A stretch of DNA of 64,000 bases from Bradyrhizobium algeriense (GTDB lineage: Bacteria > Pseudomonadota > Alphaproteobacteria > Rhizobiales > Xanthobacteraceae). Below, piece by piece: positions 25,794 to 34,527 of this stretch (its first letter is position 1; the number at the start of each line of letters is the position of its first letter). Position numbers and translations under genes: made by a program. The notes under the pieces are model-generated. The model was not told where the DNA came from. It saw nothing but the letters and a program-made list of their open reading frames with translations, and searched no databases. The stretch is taken from the NCBI RefSeq assembly GCF_036924595.1, contig NZ_JAZHRV010000001.1:5456001-5520000 (forward strand), read 5' to 3'.

Positions 25794-26927
25794 ATGACCA
25801 CATCTCTCTCGGATATCGAAACGCCCGCTGCCGTCATCGACGTCGCGCGCACGCAGCGTAACATCGGCCGCATGCAGGACCGGATGAACGCCTTGGGCGT
25901 CAGTTTCCGTCCCCACGTCAAGACGACCAAATGCGTCGCAGTTGCCGACAGGCAGCGCGCCGCAGGCGCGAACGGCATCACAGTCTCGACTCTCCGCGAG
26001 GCTGAGGAGTTTTTTGCCGCGGGCTACGACGATATTCTCTACGCGGTCTGCATCGCTCCGCACAGGCTCAGCCGGGCCCAGGGACTGCGTGATCAGGGTT
26101 GCCGTCTCAGAATTCTGGTCGACTCGGTCGAGGCCGCGCAAGCCGTCGTCGAGGCGCAGTCGCGTCGCGATCCTTTCGAAGTCCTGATCGAAGTCGACAC
26201 TGACGGGCACCGCTCAGGTGTGGGCCCCGAGGATGAGCGTCTCATCGAGATCGGTCGCATTCTTCACACCGGTGGCGCCACACTTTGCGGCGTGCTGACT
26301 CATGCCGGAAATTCCTATGAACTCGACGATCCCGAGGCCTTGGAGCACTTGGCGGAGCAGGAGCGTGCCTTGAGCGTACGCGCGGCCGAACGGCTTCGCG
26401 CTGCCGGCCTTCCCTGCCCGATAGTGAGCGTCGGATCGACCCCGACAGCACTGTCCGCCCGTGCCCTGGACGGCGTTACGGAAGTGCGATGCGGCGTGTA
26501 TGTGTTCTTCGACCTGTTCATGACGAATGTCGGCGTCTGCGCGATCGACGATATTGCACTTTCTGTGCTGACGACCGTGGTCGGCCATCAGTCGGAAAAA
26601 GGCTGGATCATCGTCGATGCCGGATGGATGGCGATGAGCCGAGACCGCGGCACTGCTCGTCAGCGCCATGATTACGGATACGGGATCGCATGCGACTTGG
26701 CGGGGCACCCGCTCAAGGGAGACTTGGTCATGATCGCGGCAAATCAGGAACATGGGATCCTCGCCGCGACGAACGGACGTCTCATCTCTCTTGAAAATCG
26801 CTTCCCGATTGGCACACGACTTCGAATACTCCCGAATCACGCCTGTGCAACCGGAGCGCAATTCTCCGAATATCACGTCGCCACGGACAACGGCATTGAA
26901 ACATGGCGGAGGTTTAATGGCTGGTGA
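25794..26927 (+). CDS. PLP-dependent D-threonine aldolase / D-serine dehydratase-family enzyme (DSD1 type)
   Basis: A 377-residue fold-type III (alanine-racemase-like) PLP enzyme. The PLP-binding lysine lies in FRPHVKTTKCVAVADRQ (about residue 43). The C-terminal metal site is in LPNHACATGAQF, with the conserved His and Cys. Family reactions are retro-aldol cleavage of D-3-hydroxy amino acids, dehydration of D-serine or D-threo-3-hydroxyaspartate; which one applies cannot be read from sequence. It follows the binding-protein gene by two bases and overlaps the RidA gene by 11 bases, indicating translational coupling. Dehydratase products are enamines, which fits the RidA partner. Confidence 0.92.
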   Translation: MTTSLSDIETPAAVIDVARTQRNIGRMQDRMNALGVSFRPHVKTTKCVAVADRQRAAGANGITVSTLREAEEFFAAGYDDILYAVCIAPHRLSRAQGLRDQGCRLRILVDSVEAAQAVVEAQSRRDPFEVLIEVDTDGHRSGVGPEDERLIEIGRILHTGGATLCGVLTHAGNSYELDDPEALEHLAEQERALSVRAAERLRAAGLPCPIVSVGSTPTALSARALDGVTEVRCGVYVFFDLFMTNVGVCAIDDIALSVLTTVVGHQSEKGWIIVDAGWMAMSRDRGTARQRHDYGYGIACDLAGHPLKGDLVMIAANQEHGILAATNGRLISLENRFPIGTRLRILPNHACATGAQFSEYHVATDNGIETWRRFNGW

Positions 26928-27309
26928 CATTGACTACCTGGAACCTCACGGAATGGCGGCTCCCGGTGGGCACTACAGTCATGCTGTGAGAGCTGGTGCT
27001 TTTGTTTTTGTGTCTGGACAATTGCCGATCTCCGCCAATGGTGCGAGGCTTGCTGACAAGGACTTTCAGACCCAAGTGCGTCAAGCATTGGCCAATCTCG
27101 CGACGGCCTTGGAGGCGGCAAACAGCGCTGTCGACAAGCTCATTCATGTTCGCGTCTACGTCACGGACATCAATGACTGGCCGGTCTTCGACAGCATCTA
27201 TTCCGAATGGATCGGCGCCGTCCGACCGGCCCGCGCGGTCGTTCCCGTCCCGACGTTGCACTACGGCTTTCGTGTCGAGATCGAAGCAGTGGCGGGCATA
27301 GCGCAATAA
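26917..27309 (+). CDS. RidA-family enamine/imine deaminase
   Basis: A 130-residue Rid/YER057c/UK114-family protein. The start is ATG 26917 with GGAGG five bases upstream; the start overlaps the end of the PLP enzyme gene. Family motifs are YSHAVRAGAFVFVSGQLPI, VRQALANLATALEAANSAVDKLIHVRVYVTD and the C-terminal VPTLHYGFRVEIEAVA. The usual catalytic Arg of the RidA archetype (in a R-x-x-V stretch) is represented by RPARAVVPV. RidA hydrolyses reactive enamine/imine intermediates made by PLP dehydratases, consistent with its coupling to the preceding gene. Last gene of the operon; no obvious terminator was seen after it. Confidence 0.9.
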   Translation: MAGDIDYLEPHGMAAPGGHYSHAVRAGAFVFVSGQLPISANGARLADKDFQTQVRQALANLATALEAANSAVDKLIHVRVYVTDINDWPVFDSIYSEWIGAVRPARAVVPVPTLHYGFRVEIEAVAGIAQ

Positions 27310-27527
27310 AAGCGAGATCAGCGCGCCGAATGACATTACCGGATTTTTAGCGAGGAACCATACGCGAGGCCTGTCCGCTTTGCGCCAGAAGCGTCCGTTC
27401 CGACAGAACGCGATTGCCCCAATACGGACGCAACGTAAGACTCTTTTTGATCCTTGCGCCGGCTGGCCGGACTAACTTCTGCTTAGGCGTCTCAACTCTC
27501 GTATCCAGTACCTAATCTCATCACGGC

Positions 27528-29171
27528 CTAGGCCTGCACCGGAAACCTTACGGCCTCCAGCGCGGCCTTGCCGCGGATCATGTCGGAGGCCTTGTCGGCA
27601 ATCATCAGCGTCGAGGCGTTGAGATTGGCCGAGATCATGCGCGGCATGATCGAGGCGTCGACGACGCGCAGTCCCTGCAGCCCGTGGACGCGCAACTGGT
27701 CGTCGACTACGGCCCATTTGGCGTCCGCCGGTCCCATGCGGCAGGTGCAGCCGGGATGGAATGTGGTAGTGCCGCGCTCGGTAGCGGCGGCGAGGAATTC
27801 GTCGTCGCTCTGCACCTTCGGTCCCGGAAAATCTTCATAGGCGTAATAGGGCGCGAGCGGCTTGGACGCGAGCAGACGGCGCGCCAGCTTCATGCCGGCG
27901 ACGACGACGCGGCGATCGATCTCCTCGACCAGGTAATTGGTCTGGATGATCGGCGGCGCGAATGGATCGGCGGAGCGGATGCGGACATAGCCGCGGCTCT
28001 CGGGGCGCTGCTGCCATGAGGCCACCGTCATGCCGGGCTCATCCTCGAGCTGGCCTTGCACGCCTTCCTTGTAGCTCGCCGGTGTAAAGGTGAGCTGCAG
28101 GTCGGAGCTTTCGGTGGTCTCGCCGGAGTGCCAGAAGCAATAGACCATGGTCGGCGACAGCGAGAGCAGGCCGCGCCGTGTCGTCGCCCATTTCAGCGCC
28201 TCGACCCACAGGCTCACGCCGCGCCTGAGTTCATTGATGGTCCTAATGTTCTTGACCCGCGCGACCGAACGCGGCGCGTAGTGATCCTGCAGGCCTTCGC
28301 CGACGCCCGGCAGCGCGTGACGGACCTCGATGCCATGCGATTGCAGCAATTCCGGCGAACCGACGCCGGACAATTGCAGCACCTGCGGCGAGTTGTAGGT
28401 GCCGCCGGAAAGAATGACTTCCTTGCTGGCGCGCACTTCGACGGGCACGCCGCCCTTGCCGCCCTTGAGATAGCGCACGCCGACCGCGCGCTTGCCCTCG
28501 AAGATGAGGTTGGTGACATGCGCATGGGTGCGCACATCGACATTGCCGCGCTTCCGCGCCGGATGCAGGAACGCCTTGGCCGCGCTCATGCGCAGGCCCT
28601 TCTCGATGGTGCGCTGGCAGTAGGACACGCCCTCCTGGATCGCGCCGTTGTAATCGGGGTTGCGCGGAATCCCGAGGCTCATAGCGCCTTCCATGAAGGC
28701 CTCGCACAGCGGATCCTGCCAGTCCATGGTGGTGACGGTAAGACTGCCGTCGCGCCCGCGATAGGTTTCGTCGCATTCGCCGACGCGCCGCTCCAGCCGC
28801 TTGAAATAGGGCAGTATGTCCGGATAGCCCCAGCCGCGGTTGCCGAGCTGCGCCCAGGTGTCGAAATCCTGGCGCTGGCCGCGGTTGTAGATGTGGCCGT
28901 TGATCGAGGACGATCCTCCCAGCGTCTTGCCGCGCGGCGCATAGATGCTGCGGCCGCCGGTCCACGGCCCCGGCTCTTGGCTGTAGCCCCAGTTGACGCT
29001 CTTCATGTGGAACGTCTTGATGAAGCCGGCCGGCAGGTGGATGTAGGGATGCCAGTCGCTCGGCCCCGCCTCCAGTACGCAGACGCGGGCCGTAGAATCT
29101 TCGCTAAGCCGGTTGGCGAGCACGCTGCCTGCTGAGCCCGCGCCGATAATCACGTAATCGAACGTTTCCAT
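27528..29171 (-). CDS. GMC-family FAD oxidoreductase (choline/alcohol dehydrogenase type)
   Basis: A 547-residue flavoprotein. The FAD motif is YVIIGAGSAGSVLANRLSED at the N-terminus; the GMC signature region is PRGKTLGGSSSINGHIYNRG. The catalytic His/Asn region near the C-terminus is TTFHPGCTCRMG and RVVDASIMPRMISANLNA. GMC enzymes oxidise alcohols to aldehydes or ketones; the length matches choline dehydrogenase-like bacterial members, but the substrate is not determined. No betaine genes are nearby. The start is conserved. It lies 24 bases downstream of a GNAT gene on the same strand. Confidence 0.93.
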   Translation of the reverse strand: METFDYVIIGAGSAGSVLANRLSEDSTARVCVLEAGPSDWHPYIHLPAGFIKTFHMKSVNWGYSQEPGPWTGGRSIYAPRGKTLGGSSSINGHIYNRGQRQDFDTWAQLGNRGWGYPDILPYFKRLERRVGECDETYRGRDGSLTVTTMDWQDPLCEAFMEGAMSLGIPRNPDYNGAIQEGVSYCQRTIEKGLRMSAAKAFLHPARKRGNVDVRTHAHVTNLIFEGKRAVGVRYLKGGKGGVPVEVRASKEVILSGGTYNSPQVLQLSGVGSPELLQSHGIEVRHALPGVGEGLQDHYAPRSVARVKNIRTINELRRGVSLWVEALKWATTRRGLLSLSPTMVYCFWHSGETTESSDLQLTFTPASYKEGVQGQLEDEPGMTVASWQQRPESRGYVRIRSADPFAPPIIQTNYLVEEIDRRVVVAGMKLARRLLASKPLAPYYAYEDFPGPKVQSDDEFLAAATERGTTTFHPGCTCRMGPADAKWAVVDDQLRVHGLQGLRVVDASIMPRMISANLNASTLMIADKASDMIRGKAALEAVRFPVQA

Positions 29172-29195
29172 CGTATCGTTTCTAGCGCGGCCTGT

Positions 29196-29789
29196 TCACC
29201 GCGTCTTTTCGTTGAGTTGATAGGTGAGATGCGCCTTCACCGTCGGCCATTCGCTGGCGATGATGCTGTAAACCACGGTGTCACGCAACGTGCCGTTCGG
29301 CGCGATCTGGTGGCTTCTCAGGATACCGTCCTGCTTGGCGCCCAGACGCTCGATGCCCCGGCGGCTCTGGTGATTGAAGAAATGCGTGCGGAACTCTACC
29401 GCAATGCAGTTGAGCTGCTCGAAGGCATGCGTCAGCAGCAGCAATTTGCACTGCGTATTGAGCGCGCTGCGCTGCACACGCTTGGCGTACCAGGTCGAGC
29501 CGATCTCGACGCGGCGGTTGGCGGCATCGACGTTCATATAGGTCGTCATGCCCGCGACCTTGCCTTCGGCGTCGTAGACCGTGAACGGCAGCATCGAGCC
29601 CGCCGCGAAGAGGCCGAGGCGGCGGTCGATTTCCTTTTTCATGTTTTCGGCGGTCGGGATGGCGGTGTACCAGAGCTTCCACAGTTCGCCGTCGCTCACC
29701 GCTTCCACGAGCCCGTCGGCATGATCGTGGGACAACGGCTCGAGCCGGGCGTGCGCGCCTTGCAGGGTAACAGGTTCAAGAAAAGCCAT
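29196..29789 (-). CDS. GNAT-family N-acetyltransferase (RimJ/RimL-like)
   Basis: A 197-residue acetyltransferase of the RimJ/RimL subgroup. It opens MAFLEPVTLQGAHARLEPL, typical of these proteins, followed by VAGMTTYMNVDAANRRVEIGSTWY and the acetyl-CoA region LLLTHAFEQLNCIAVEFRTHFFN. NHQSRRGIERLGAKQDGILR is the conserved end of the fold. Substrate unknown; the group includes ribosomal-protein and small-molecule acetylases. Probably co-transcribed with the GMC oxidoreductase (24-base gap). A family 2 dispersed palindrome lies just upstream at 29811-29894. Confidence 0.9.
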   Translation of the reverse strand: MAFLEPVTLQGAHARLEPLSHDHADGLVEAVSDGELWKLWYTAIPTAENMKKEIDRRLGLFAAGSMLPFTVYDAEGKVAGMTTYMNVDAANRRVEIGSTWYAKRVQRSALNTQCKLLLLTHAFEQLNCIAVEFRTHFFNHQSRRGIERLGAKQDGILRSHQIAPNGTLRDTVVYSIIASEWPTVKAHLTYQLNEKTR

Positions 29790-29810
29790 TTAATTCTCCG
29801 CTAGCAACCG

Positions 29811-29894
29811 CGTCATTGCGAGGAGCGCAGCGACGAAGCAATCCATCTATCCCCTTGTGGCGCTATGGATTGCTTCGCTGCGCTCGCAATGACG
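29811..29894. repeat. Dispersed palindromic element, family 2 copy A
   Basis: Ends are CGTCATTGCGAGGAGCG and CGCTCGCAATGACG; the inner arms are GAAGCAATCCAT and ATGGATTGCTTCG. The whole 84-base element can fold as one long hairpin. It lies between the SMP-30 gene stop and the GNAT gene start. Other copies are at 36910-37022 and 52091-52174. Confidence 0.9.
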
Positions 29895-29902
29895 TGGATG
29901 GT

Positions 29903-30829
29903 TCACTTATTCAAAAAATTCAGCGGCAGTCCAGGCCGCGCCCAGTCCATCTCGATCAGTTCGCCCTTGCCCGAGAGCGTGATGTAGGCCGTCTTCAGAT
30001 CAGGCCCGCCGAAGGCGATATTGGTGGTGACACGGTCGCCGGTCGGCACCTGCTCCACCAGGGTGCCGTCAGGCGCGATCACCGAGATGCAGCCCGACAC
30101 CAGCGTTGCCACGCAGACATTTCCGTTCGCCTCCACCGCCATCGAATCGAACATCTGGTAGCCGCCGAGCCCCGCGATCGGCTTGCCGCGCTCGCCGCGA
30201 TAGATCACGTCGCGCGGCTTGATGGTGCCGGGCTCGGCAATTTCATAGGCCCACAACCGCGCGGTCGGGGTCTCCGCGATGTAGACCGTCTTCTCGTCCG
30301 GCGACAGGCCGATGCCGTTGGCGGGCAGTACGCCGTGCACGGCCTCGACGATCTCCTTCATGCCCGGCTTGAGATAGTAGAACGCGCCGACATCCATCTC
30401 GCGGGCGCGGCGCTTGCCGAGATCGGAGAACCACAGCCCGCCGTGCTTGTCGAACACGAGGTCGTTGGGGCCGCGCAGCGCGTGCTCGCCGCATTTGTCG
30501 ACGACAGTCTCGACCTTGCCGCTCTGCAGATCGACCCGCTGGATCGAGCCGCCGAGATAGTCCTCGGGCTGCGGCCCCGGCATGATCATCTTGCCGGTGG
30601 GAATCCAGCTGAAGCCGCCATTGTTGCAGATGTACATCTTGCCGTCGGGCCCGAGCGCTGCGCCATTCGGGCCGCCGGGAATCTGCGCAACCACCTCTTT
30701 CCGTCCGTCGGGATAAACCCGCGTCAGCCGCTTGCCGCGGATTTCGACCAGCACGACGGAGCCGTCGGGCATGACGACCGGGCCTTCCGGAAACTCCAGA
30801 TCGGTGGCGAGAACGCGGATATCGGCCAT
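29903..30829 (-). CDS. SMP-30/gluconolactonase/LRE-family protein
   Basis: A 308-residue six-bladed beta-propeller lactonase-like protein, cytoplasmic (no signal peptide). The N-terminal LATDLEFPEGPVVMPDGSVVLVEI contains the metal-binding Glu of the family (FPEGP). Asn and Asp ligands are expected in HALRGPNDLVFDKHGGLWFSD and PANGIGLSPDEKTVYIAET. Family members hydrolyse sugar lactones. It lies 148 bases downstream of the AraC-type regulator gene on the same strand; no sugar dehydrogenase is adjacent on this strand. Confidence 0.92.
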   Translation of the reverse strand: MADIRVLATDLEFPEGPVVMPDGSVVLVEIRGKRLTRVYPDGRKEVVAQIPGGPNGAALGPDGKMYICNNGGFSWIPTGKMIMPGPQPEDYLGGSIQRVDLQSGKVETVVDKCGEHALRGPNDLVFDKHGGLWFSDLGKRRAREMDVGAFYYLKPGMKEIVEAVHGVLPANGIGLSPDEKTVYIAETPTARLWAYEIAEPGTIKPRDVIYRGERGKPIAGLGGYQMFDSMAVEANGNVCVATLVSGCISVIAPDGTLVEQVPTGDRVTTNIAFGGPDLKTAYITLSGKGELIEMDWARPGLPLNFLNK

Positions 30830-30977
30830 GAATCCTCCCAGCTGGCTTGGCTGCAGGCGGACTTCAGGCTCGATCCCGCACGCGCAACAATTCGTTGCGT
30901 CATGTTATGGCAAAGTCGATATCGCTTGCCAAGCAACCGCGGGCAATCCCGCGGCGCAGGGCAGCATTGCGGTGGTG

Positions 30978-31814
30978 CTATTCCCGCACCGGCACCCAGA
31001 TCTCCAGCCCGCCATTGCCGGTAGCCGGATCGAACTTCTCGTCGTATCGCTCGAAGAACGGCGCGTCGGCCGCCTTCATGCCTGATATCGGCAGCCAGTG
31101 ATTCCAGATCGTGTTGACGGTGCGGCGGATGGTCGAGATGTGCTCGGCGTGGGTGAAGACAGCGTACTTCTGTTCGGGAATCCGCACGCGGGCGAACTCG
31201 CGCGGCAGGTCGGAGAAGTCGGACACCTCGACGCCGGCGATGTAATCGAAATTGCCGGAATCGTCGCCATTGCAGCAGACGCCGTAGGCGACCTTGCCGA
31301 CGCGGTCCGGAATTTCGTCGACCTTCTGGTGGAAGCGCTGCCATTGATTGGGAATACCGGCGCCGCCGTTTTCATGCGTGCAACGTTCGCTGATACCGGC
31401 GATCAGCAACGGCCTGGAGGTTTCGAAGCGCGGGGGCTTGAGATTGTCGAGCAGGGTTGAATCCATGATGATGGGCTCCTGAAGCTTGAGACGATCGAGG
31501 CACGTTGCGGCGCGGACCGCTTCGGGCGTGATGCCGAAATGGTCGCGGAACGCGCGGGTGAAAGCTTCGTGAGAGCTGTAGTCCGCATCCAGCGCGAGGC
31601 TGAGGATGTCGGGCGCGCCGGCCGCGAGTGCCTGCGCGGCCTTGGTCAGCCTGCGGGCACGCACATAGCGCATGACCGAAAACCCGGTGGCGGCGGCAAA
31701 CGCCCGCACCAGATGGAAGCGCGAAACGCCGGCAACGCCGGCGATCTCATCAAGCGTCAGCGGCTTGGCGAGATGGCTTTCGATGTACCAGAGCGCTTTC
31801 TGGGCCGGATTCAT
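30978..31814 (-). CDS. AraC-family regulator with C-terminal GyrI-like domain
   Basis: A 278-residue regulator. The N-terminal two-HTH AraC domain covers residues 8-105 (LTLDEIAGVAGVSRFHLVRAF and YSSHEAFTRAFRDHFGITPEAVR). The C-terminal 150 residues are a GyrI/SOUL-like ligand-binding domain (SDLPREFARVRIPEQKYAVFTH, the closing FDPATGNGGLEIWVPVRE). Such SAV/Rob-type proteins bind small or xenobiotic ligands. It is divergent from the enolase-superfamily gene at 31934 with 119 bases between, so it may regulate it. Confidence 0.92.
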   Translation of the reverse strand: MNPAQKALWYIESHLAKPLTLDEIAGVAGVSRFHLVRAFAAATGFSVMRYVRARRLTKAAQALAAGAPDILSLALDADYSSHEAFTRAFRDHFGITPEAVRAATCLDRLKLQEPIIMDSTLLDNLKPPRFETSRPLLIAGISERCTHENGGAGIPNQWQRFHQKVDEIPDRVGKVAYGVCCNGDDSGNFDYIAGVEVSDFSDLPREFARVRIPEQKYAVFTHAEHISTIRRTVNTIWNHWLPISGMKAADAPFFERYDEKFDPATGNGGLEIWVPVRE

Positions 31815-31933
31815 GACTGACAGCCTTCATGCGAAGCGTCCGCATTATGATCTGATGCTGCGCGCTTCATTTGACAGTCCTTGCTCTGCGTTCCTGCCGC
31901 TGACAATGTATCGGAGCGCGATGGGAGGGAACC

Positions 31934-33040
31934 ATGCTGATCACCAATGTCAGGGCGCACCATATCCGCATCCCCTATGACGCCGGGGTGGCGAGCTTCA
32001 GGCAAGGCGCGTCCGCCATATCCGCGCTGGAAATCGTCATGGTCGAGGTTTCCACCGATGCCGGCATCACCGGTTGGGGCGATGCCTTTGCGTATGTCTG
32101 TCCACGGACAACATACACTGCCATCGAGGAAATGATCGCGCCGCAGGCGCAAGGCCTCGAGGTTCCCGACGCGGCTGATATTCCCGCCTTCATGGAACAG
32201 ATCCAGCGCAACCTGCATCTGTTCGGCCGCTATGGCATCACCATGTTCGCGATATCGGCGCTCGACATCGCGCTGTGGGACCTTGCCGCCAAAGCGAAGG
32301 GCGTGCCGTTGCATCGGATGATCGGCGCGGCGAAACGCACCCGGATTCCTGCCTATGCAAGCCTGCTGCGGATCGGCAAACCCGAATTGATCGCAAGCGA
32401 ATGCGAGACCGCGCTGCGGCGGGGTTACAAGGCAATCAAATTGCATGAGACCACAACGCCTGCGGTATTTGCCGCGCGGCAAGCGATCGGTCCCGGTATT
32501 CCGTTGATGGTCGACCTGAACTGCCCGCTGAATGGCGAGGCTGCGATCGCATTCGCGCATTCCTGCCGCGACGCCGCGCCGATGTTCATCGAAGAGCCGG
32601 TCTGGCCGCCGGAGGATTTTGCAACGCTTGCCGAAGTGCGAACCAAAGGCGGGCTCAACGTTGCAGCCGGCGAGAATGCCTGCACGGTGCATCAGTTCAG
32701 GCAGATGATGCAGGCAGGCGCGGTAAGCCATGCGCAACCCTCCGTCATCAAGGTTGGCGGCATCACCGAATATCTGAAAGTCGTAGCTCTGGCCGACGAA
32801 CTCGGCGTCTGGCTGGCGCCGCATTCGCCGTATTTCGGGCCGGGCTTGCTGGCGACGCTGCAGCTGATGTCGCTGCGCGACGACGCAAGCTTCGTCGAGG
32901 TGTTTTACATGAAGCGCGCTGCATGCCTGTGGCGCGGTCGCATCGACGTCGATGCCAACGGCGATGTCGAGGTTCCCCCGGGGCCCGGGCTCGGTTATGA
33001 ACCGGACAAGGCCGTCATGGAGCAATACCGGGTGTCCTGA
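31934..33040 (+). CDS. Enolase-superfamily enzyme (mandelate racemase/muconate lactonising type)
   Basis: A 368-residue acid-sugar or carboxylate-processing enzyme. The Mg ligands are Asp in MVDLNCPL, Glu in MFIEEPVWP and Glu in AAGENACT. The first acid/base motif is AIKLHETTT, a K-x-H where mandelate racemase has K-x-K. The opposite-face region is AQPSVIKVGGITEY with a Lys where many members have Asp, and APHSPYFGPGL supplies a His. This combination does not match a subgroup I can name. GGGAGG lies seven bases before the ATG. Divergent from an AraC/GyrI regulator. Confidence 0.88.
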   Translation: MLITNVRAHHIRIPYDAGVASFRQGASAISALEIVMVEVSTDAGITGWGDAFAYVCPRTTYTAIEEMIAPQAQGLEVPDAADIPAFMEQIQRNLHLFGRYGITMFAISALDIALWDLAAKAKGVPLHRMIGAAKRTRIPAYASLLRIGKPELIASECETALRRGYKAIKLHETTTPAVFAARQAIGPGIPLMVDLNCPLNGEAAIAFAHSCRDAAPMFIEEPVWPPEDFATLAEVRTKGGLNVAAGENACTVHQFRQMMQAGAVSHAQPSVIKVGGITEYLKVVALADELGVWLAPHSPYFGPGLLATLQLMSLRDDASFVEVFYMKRAACLWRGRIDVDANGDVEVPPGPGLGYEPDKAVMEQYRVS

Positions 33041-33056
33041 CCGCGGGGACGGGACG

Positions 33057-33449
33057 CTACTTCGTGCCGTCCTTCGTCGGGGCCGCATCCTTCGCAGCTG
33101 GCGCCGCATCCTTCGCCGCGGGCGGTGCGGCCTTCTTCGCGTCTTCCGCCGCCTTCTGCGCCGACTGCAACTCGCTAACGACCTTCTGCAAGCCAATGAC
33201 CGCGTTCTTCAGCGCCTCGATCTGCCGGTTACCGACGTCGATCTTCTGCTGATGGTCCATCGTGAGCTTGTTAATCGTCTTCTGCAGGAAGTCGACATTG
33301 CTTTGCAGGCAGGAGGTGCGCCGCTCCATGGTTTTTTCCACAGTGCAGATCTCGATGCCGGGAACGTCCTGCGCGTGAACGGTCGCCGGCCATGAAACCA
33401 TCAGCAGCGCGAAAGCGGCAAAGGTGATCCTGGCCATCGAAGCAATCAT
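33057..33449 (-). CDS. Secreted coiled-coil hypothetical protein
   Basis: A 130-residue exported protein. The start chosen is ATG 33449, with GAGG five bases upstream; alternatives are 33470 and 33437. The signal peptide is MARITFAAFALLMVSWPATVHAQ. The mature part has two Cys (EICTVEKTMERRTSCLQ) and then a predicted coiled coil (LQKTINKLTMDHQQKIDVGNRQI). The tail is Lys/Ala/Pro-rich, with the unit AAPAAKDAAP repeated. I do not recognise a family. It is convergent with the enolase-superfamily gene, 16 bases apart. Confidence 0.75.
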   Translation of the reverse strand: MIASMARITFAAFALLMVSWPATVHAQDVPGIEICTVEKTMERRTSCLQSNVDFLQKTINKLTMDHQQKIDVGNRQIEALKNAVIGLQKVVSELQSAQKAAEDAKKAAPPAAKDAAPAAKDAAPTKDGTK

Positions 33450-33630
33450 CAAATCCTCATTCAACCGCATCTAGCGCGGGGAACGTCCATCACGGCAATT
33501 TGCACGAAGCAAACCGCCCACCCCAGTGATACCATACTGATACCTCATTCAGGCGTTGTGCTTCATCCTGTTAACGGTGGATGGATTTTGCCGCGCGCCT
33601 CAAACGGCCGCAGCAATGGAGATTGATTAT

Positions 33631-33846
33631 ATGGCAACGCGTGAAAAGCGGCTGGCGCAGTTCGACGGGAACGGGGCTCCGCCGCCCGACCAGCCGGTGG
33701 AAGTTCTTTGCGAGGATCACAGCGGAACCTATCAACTGCCCTTCGCCTGCCGCTGGATCGATGGTCAATGGCGCAATGACAGGACCGGCGGCATGGTCGA
33801 GGCCACGGTGGTCGGATGGCGGCTGCCACGCTCCAGCGCGATCTGA
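33631..33846 (+). CDS. Small conserved hypothetical protein (71 aa)
   Basis: A 71-residue cytoplasmic protein, MATREKRLAQFDGNGAPPP at the start and VEATVVGWRLPRSSAI at the end. The ATG at 33631 has GGAGA eight bases upstream; upstream in-frame ATGs (33616) lie in that site. The arrangement Gly-Ala-Pro-Pro, LCEDHSGTYQLPFACRW, then GQWRN and VVGWR, looks like a compact beta-rich fold I have seen in other Bradyrhizobium/alphaproteobacterial small proteins of unknown function. Isolated gene. Confidence 0.65.
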   Translation: MATREKRLAQFDGNGAPPPDQPVEVLCEDHSGTYQLPFACRWIDGQWRNDRTGGMVEATVVGWRLPRSSAI

Positions 33847-34092
33847 GCTTTGGCGCAACCGAAAATGGCCCCTCGCATTGTGCCAGAATGCGACGGAACC
33901 GCGCGTGATCTTTACGTTCGGAACGGCGATGGAACGAATCGCGCCCGAATCACTGATTTAGCGCCGTACTCCGTTGTTCACGGCTAGATGTCGTCCGCAA
34001 TCCGAAGCGGCGCACCACATCCAGCACCACAACAATCGGCCGCAGCCAGCGGCCGACGACAAAGGTTAATTCCTCGGGCGACGACATAGCGG

Positions 34093-34527
34093 TCACTTCC
34101 AGGGGGTCGGCGGCGGCACCTTGTCGACGGCCGGCGGCACGTCGACAGTCCTGAAATCGGCCGGGCTGACGATCTCGAGATACTCCATGTCCTCCGAGTA
34201 GTCGTACAGGTAGTGCGTGATGCCGGGCCGCTGGTGGACGACGTCGCCGGCCTGCACCAGGGTCGACTTGTCCTCATACATGAAGCGCGCCCAGCCCTTG
34301 GTCATGATCACGATCTGGAATTCGCATTCGTGCTTGTGCCAGCCGGTACCCTCTTCCGGAGGCAAGTCAGGGTTGGCTTTGACCAGATGGCAAATCACCT
34401 GCCCGCCGGTGGCGTCGGCGATGCCGAGATCGCGATACAGGAAGAAGTCGCGCAGACCCCCGCCCTTGAATTCGGTATCGCCGGGTTTGACGTGAGAGAA
34501 TTTGCTGACAACAGCCTGCTTGTTCAT
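34093..34527 (-). CDS. Cupin-domain protein
   Basis: A 144-residue single-domain cupin. The start is ATG 34527 (MNKQAVVSKFSHVKPGD), with GGAGG seven bases upstream. Cupin motif 1 is GTGWHKHECEFQIVIMTKGWARF (His, His, Glu metal ligands); motif 2 is VQAGDVVHQRPGITHYL with the last His. It opens with a region containing GLRDFFLYRDLGIADATGG, as in a subgroup annotated simply as cupin. Role unknown; a metal-dependent dioxygenase, isomerase or sensor is possible. No adjacent metabolic genes on the same strand. Confidence 0.85.
   Translation of the reverse strand: MNKQAVVSKFSHVKPGDTEFKGGGLRDFFLYRDLGIADATGGQVICHLVKANPDLPPEEGTGWHKHECEFQIVIMTKGWARFMYEDKSTLVQAGDVVHQRPGITHYLYDYSEDMEYLEIVSPADFRTVDVPPAVDKVPPPTPWK

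Noticed and set aside
31811..33196. 461-codon minus-strand frame opposite the enolase-superfamily gene
   Set aside because: Arg-rich antisense shadow; the plus strand has the metal-ligand motifs.
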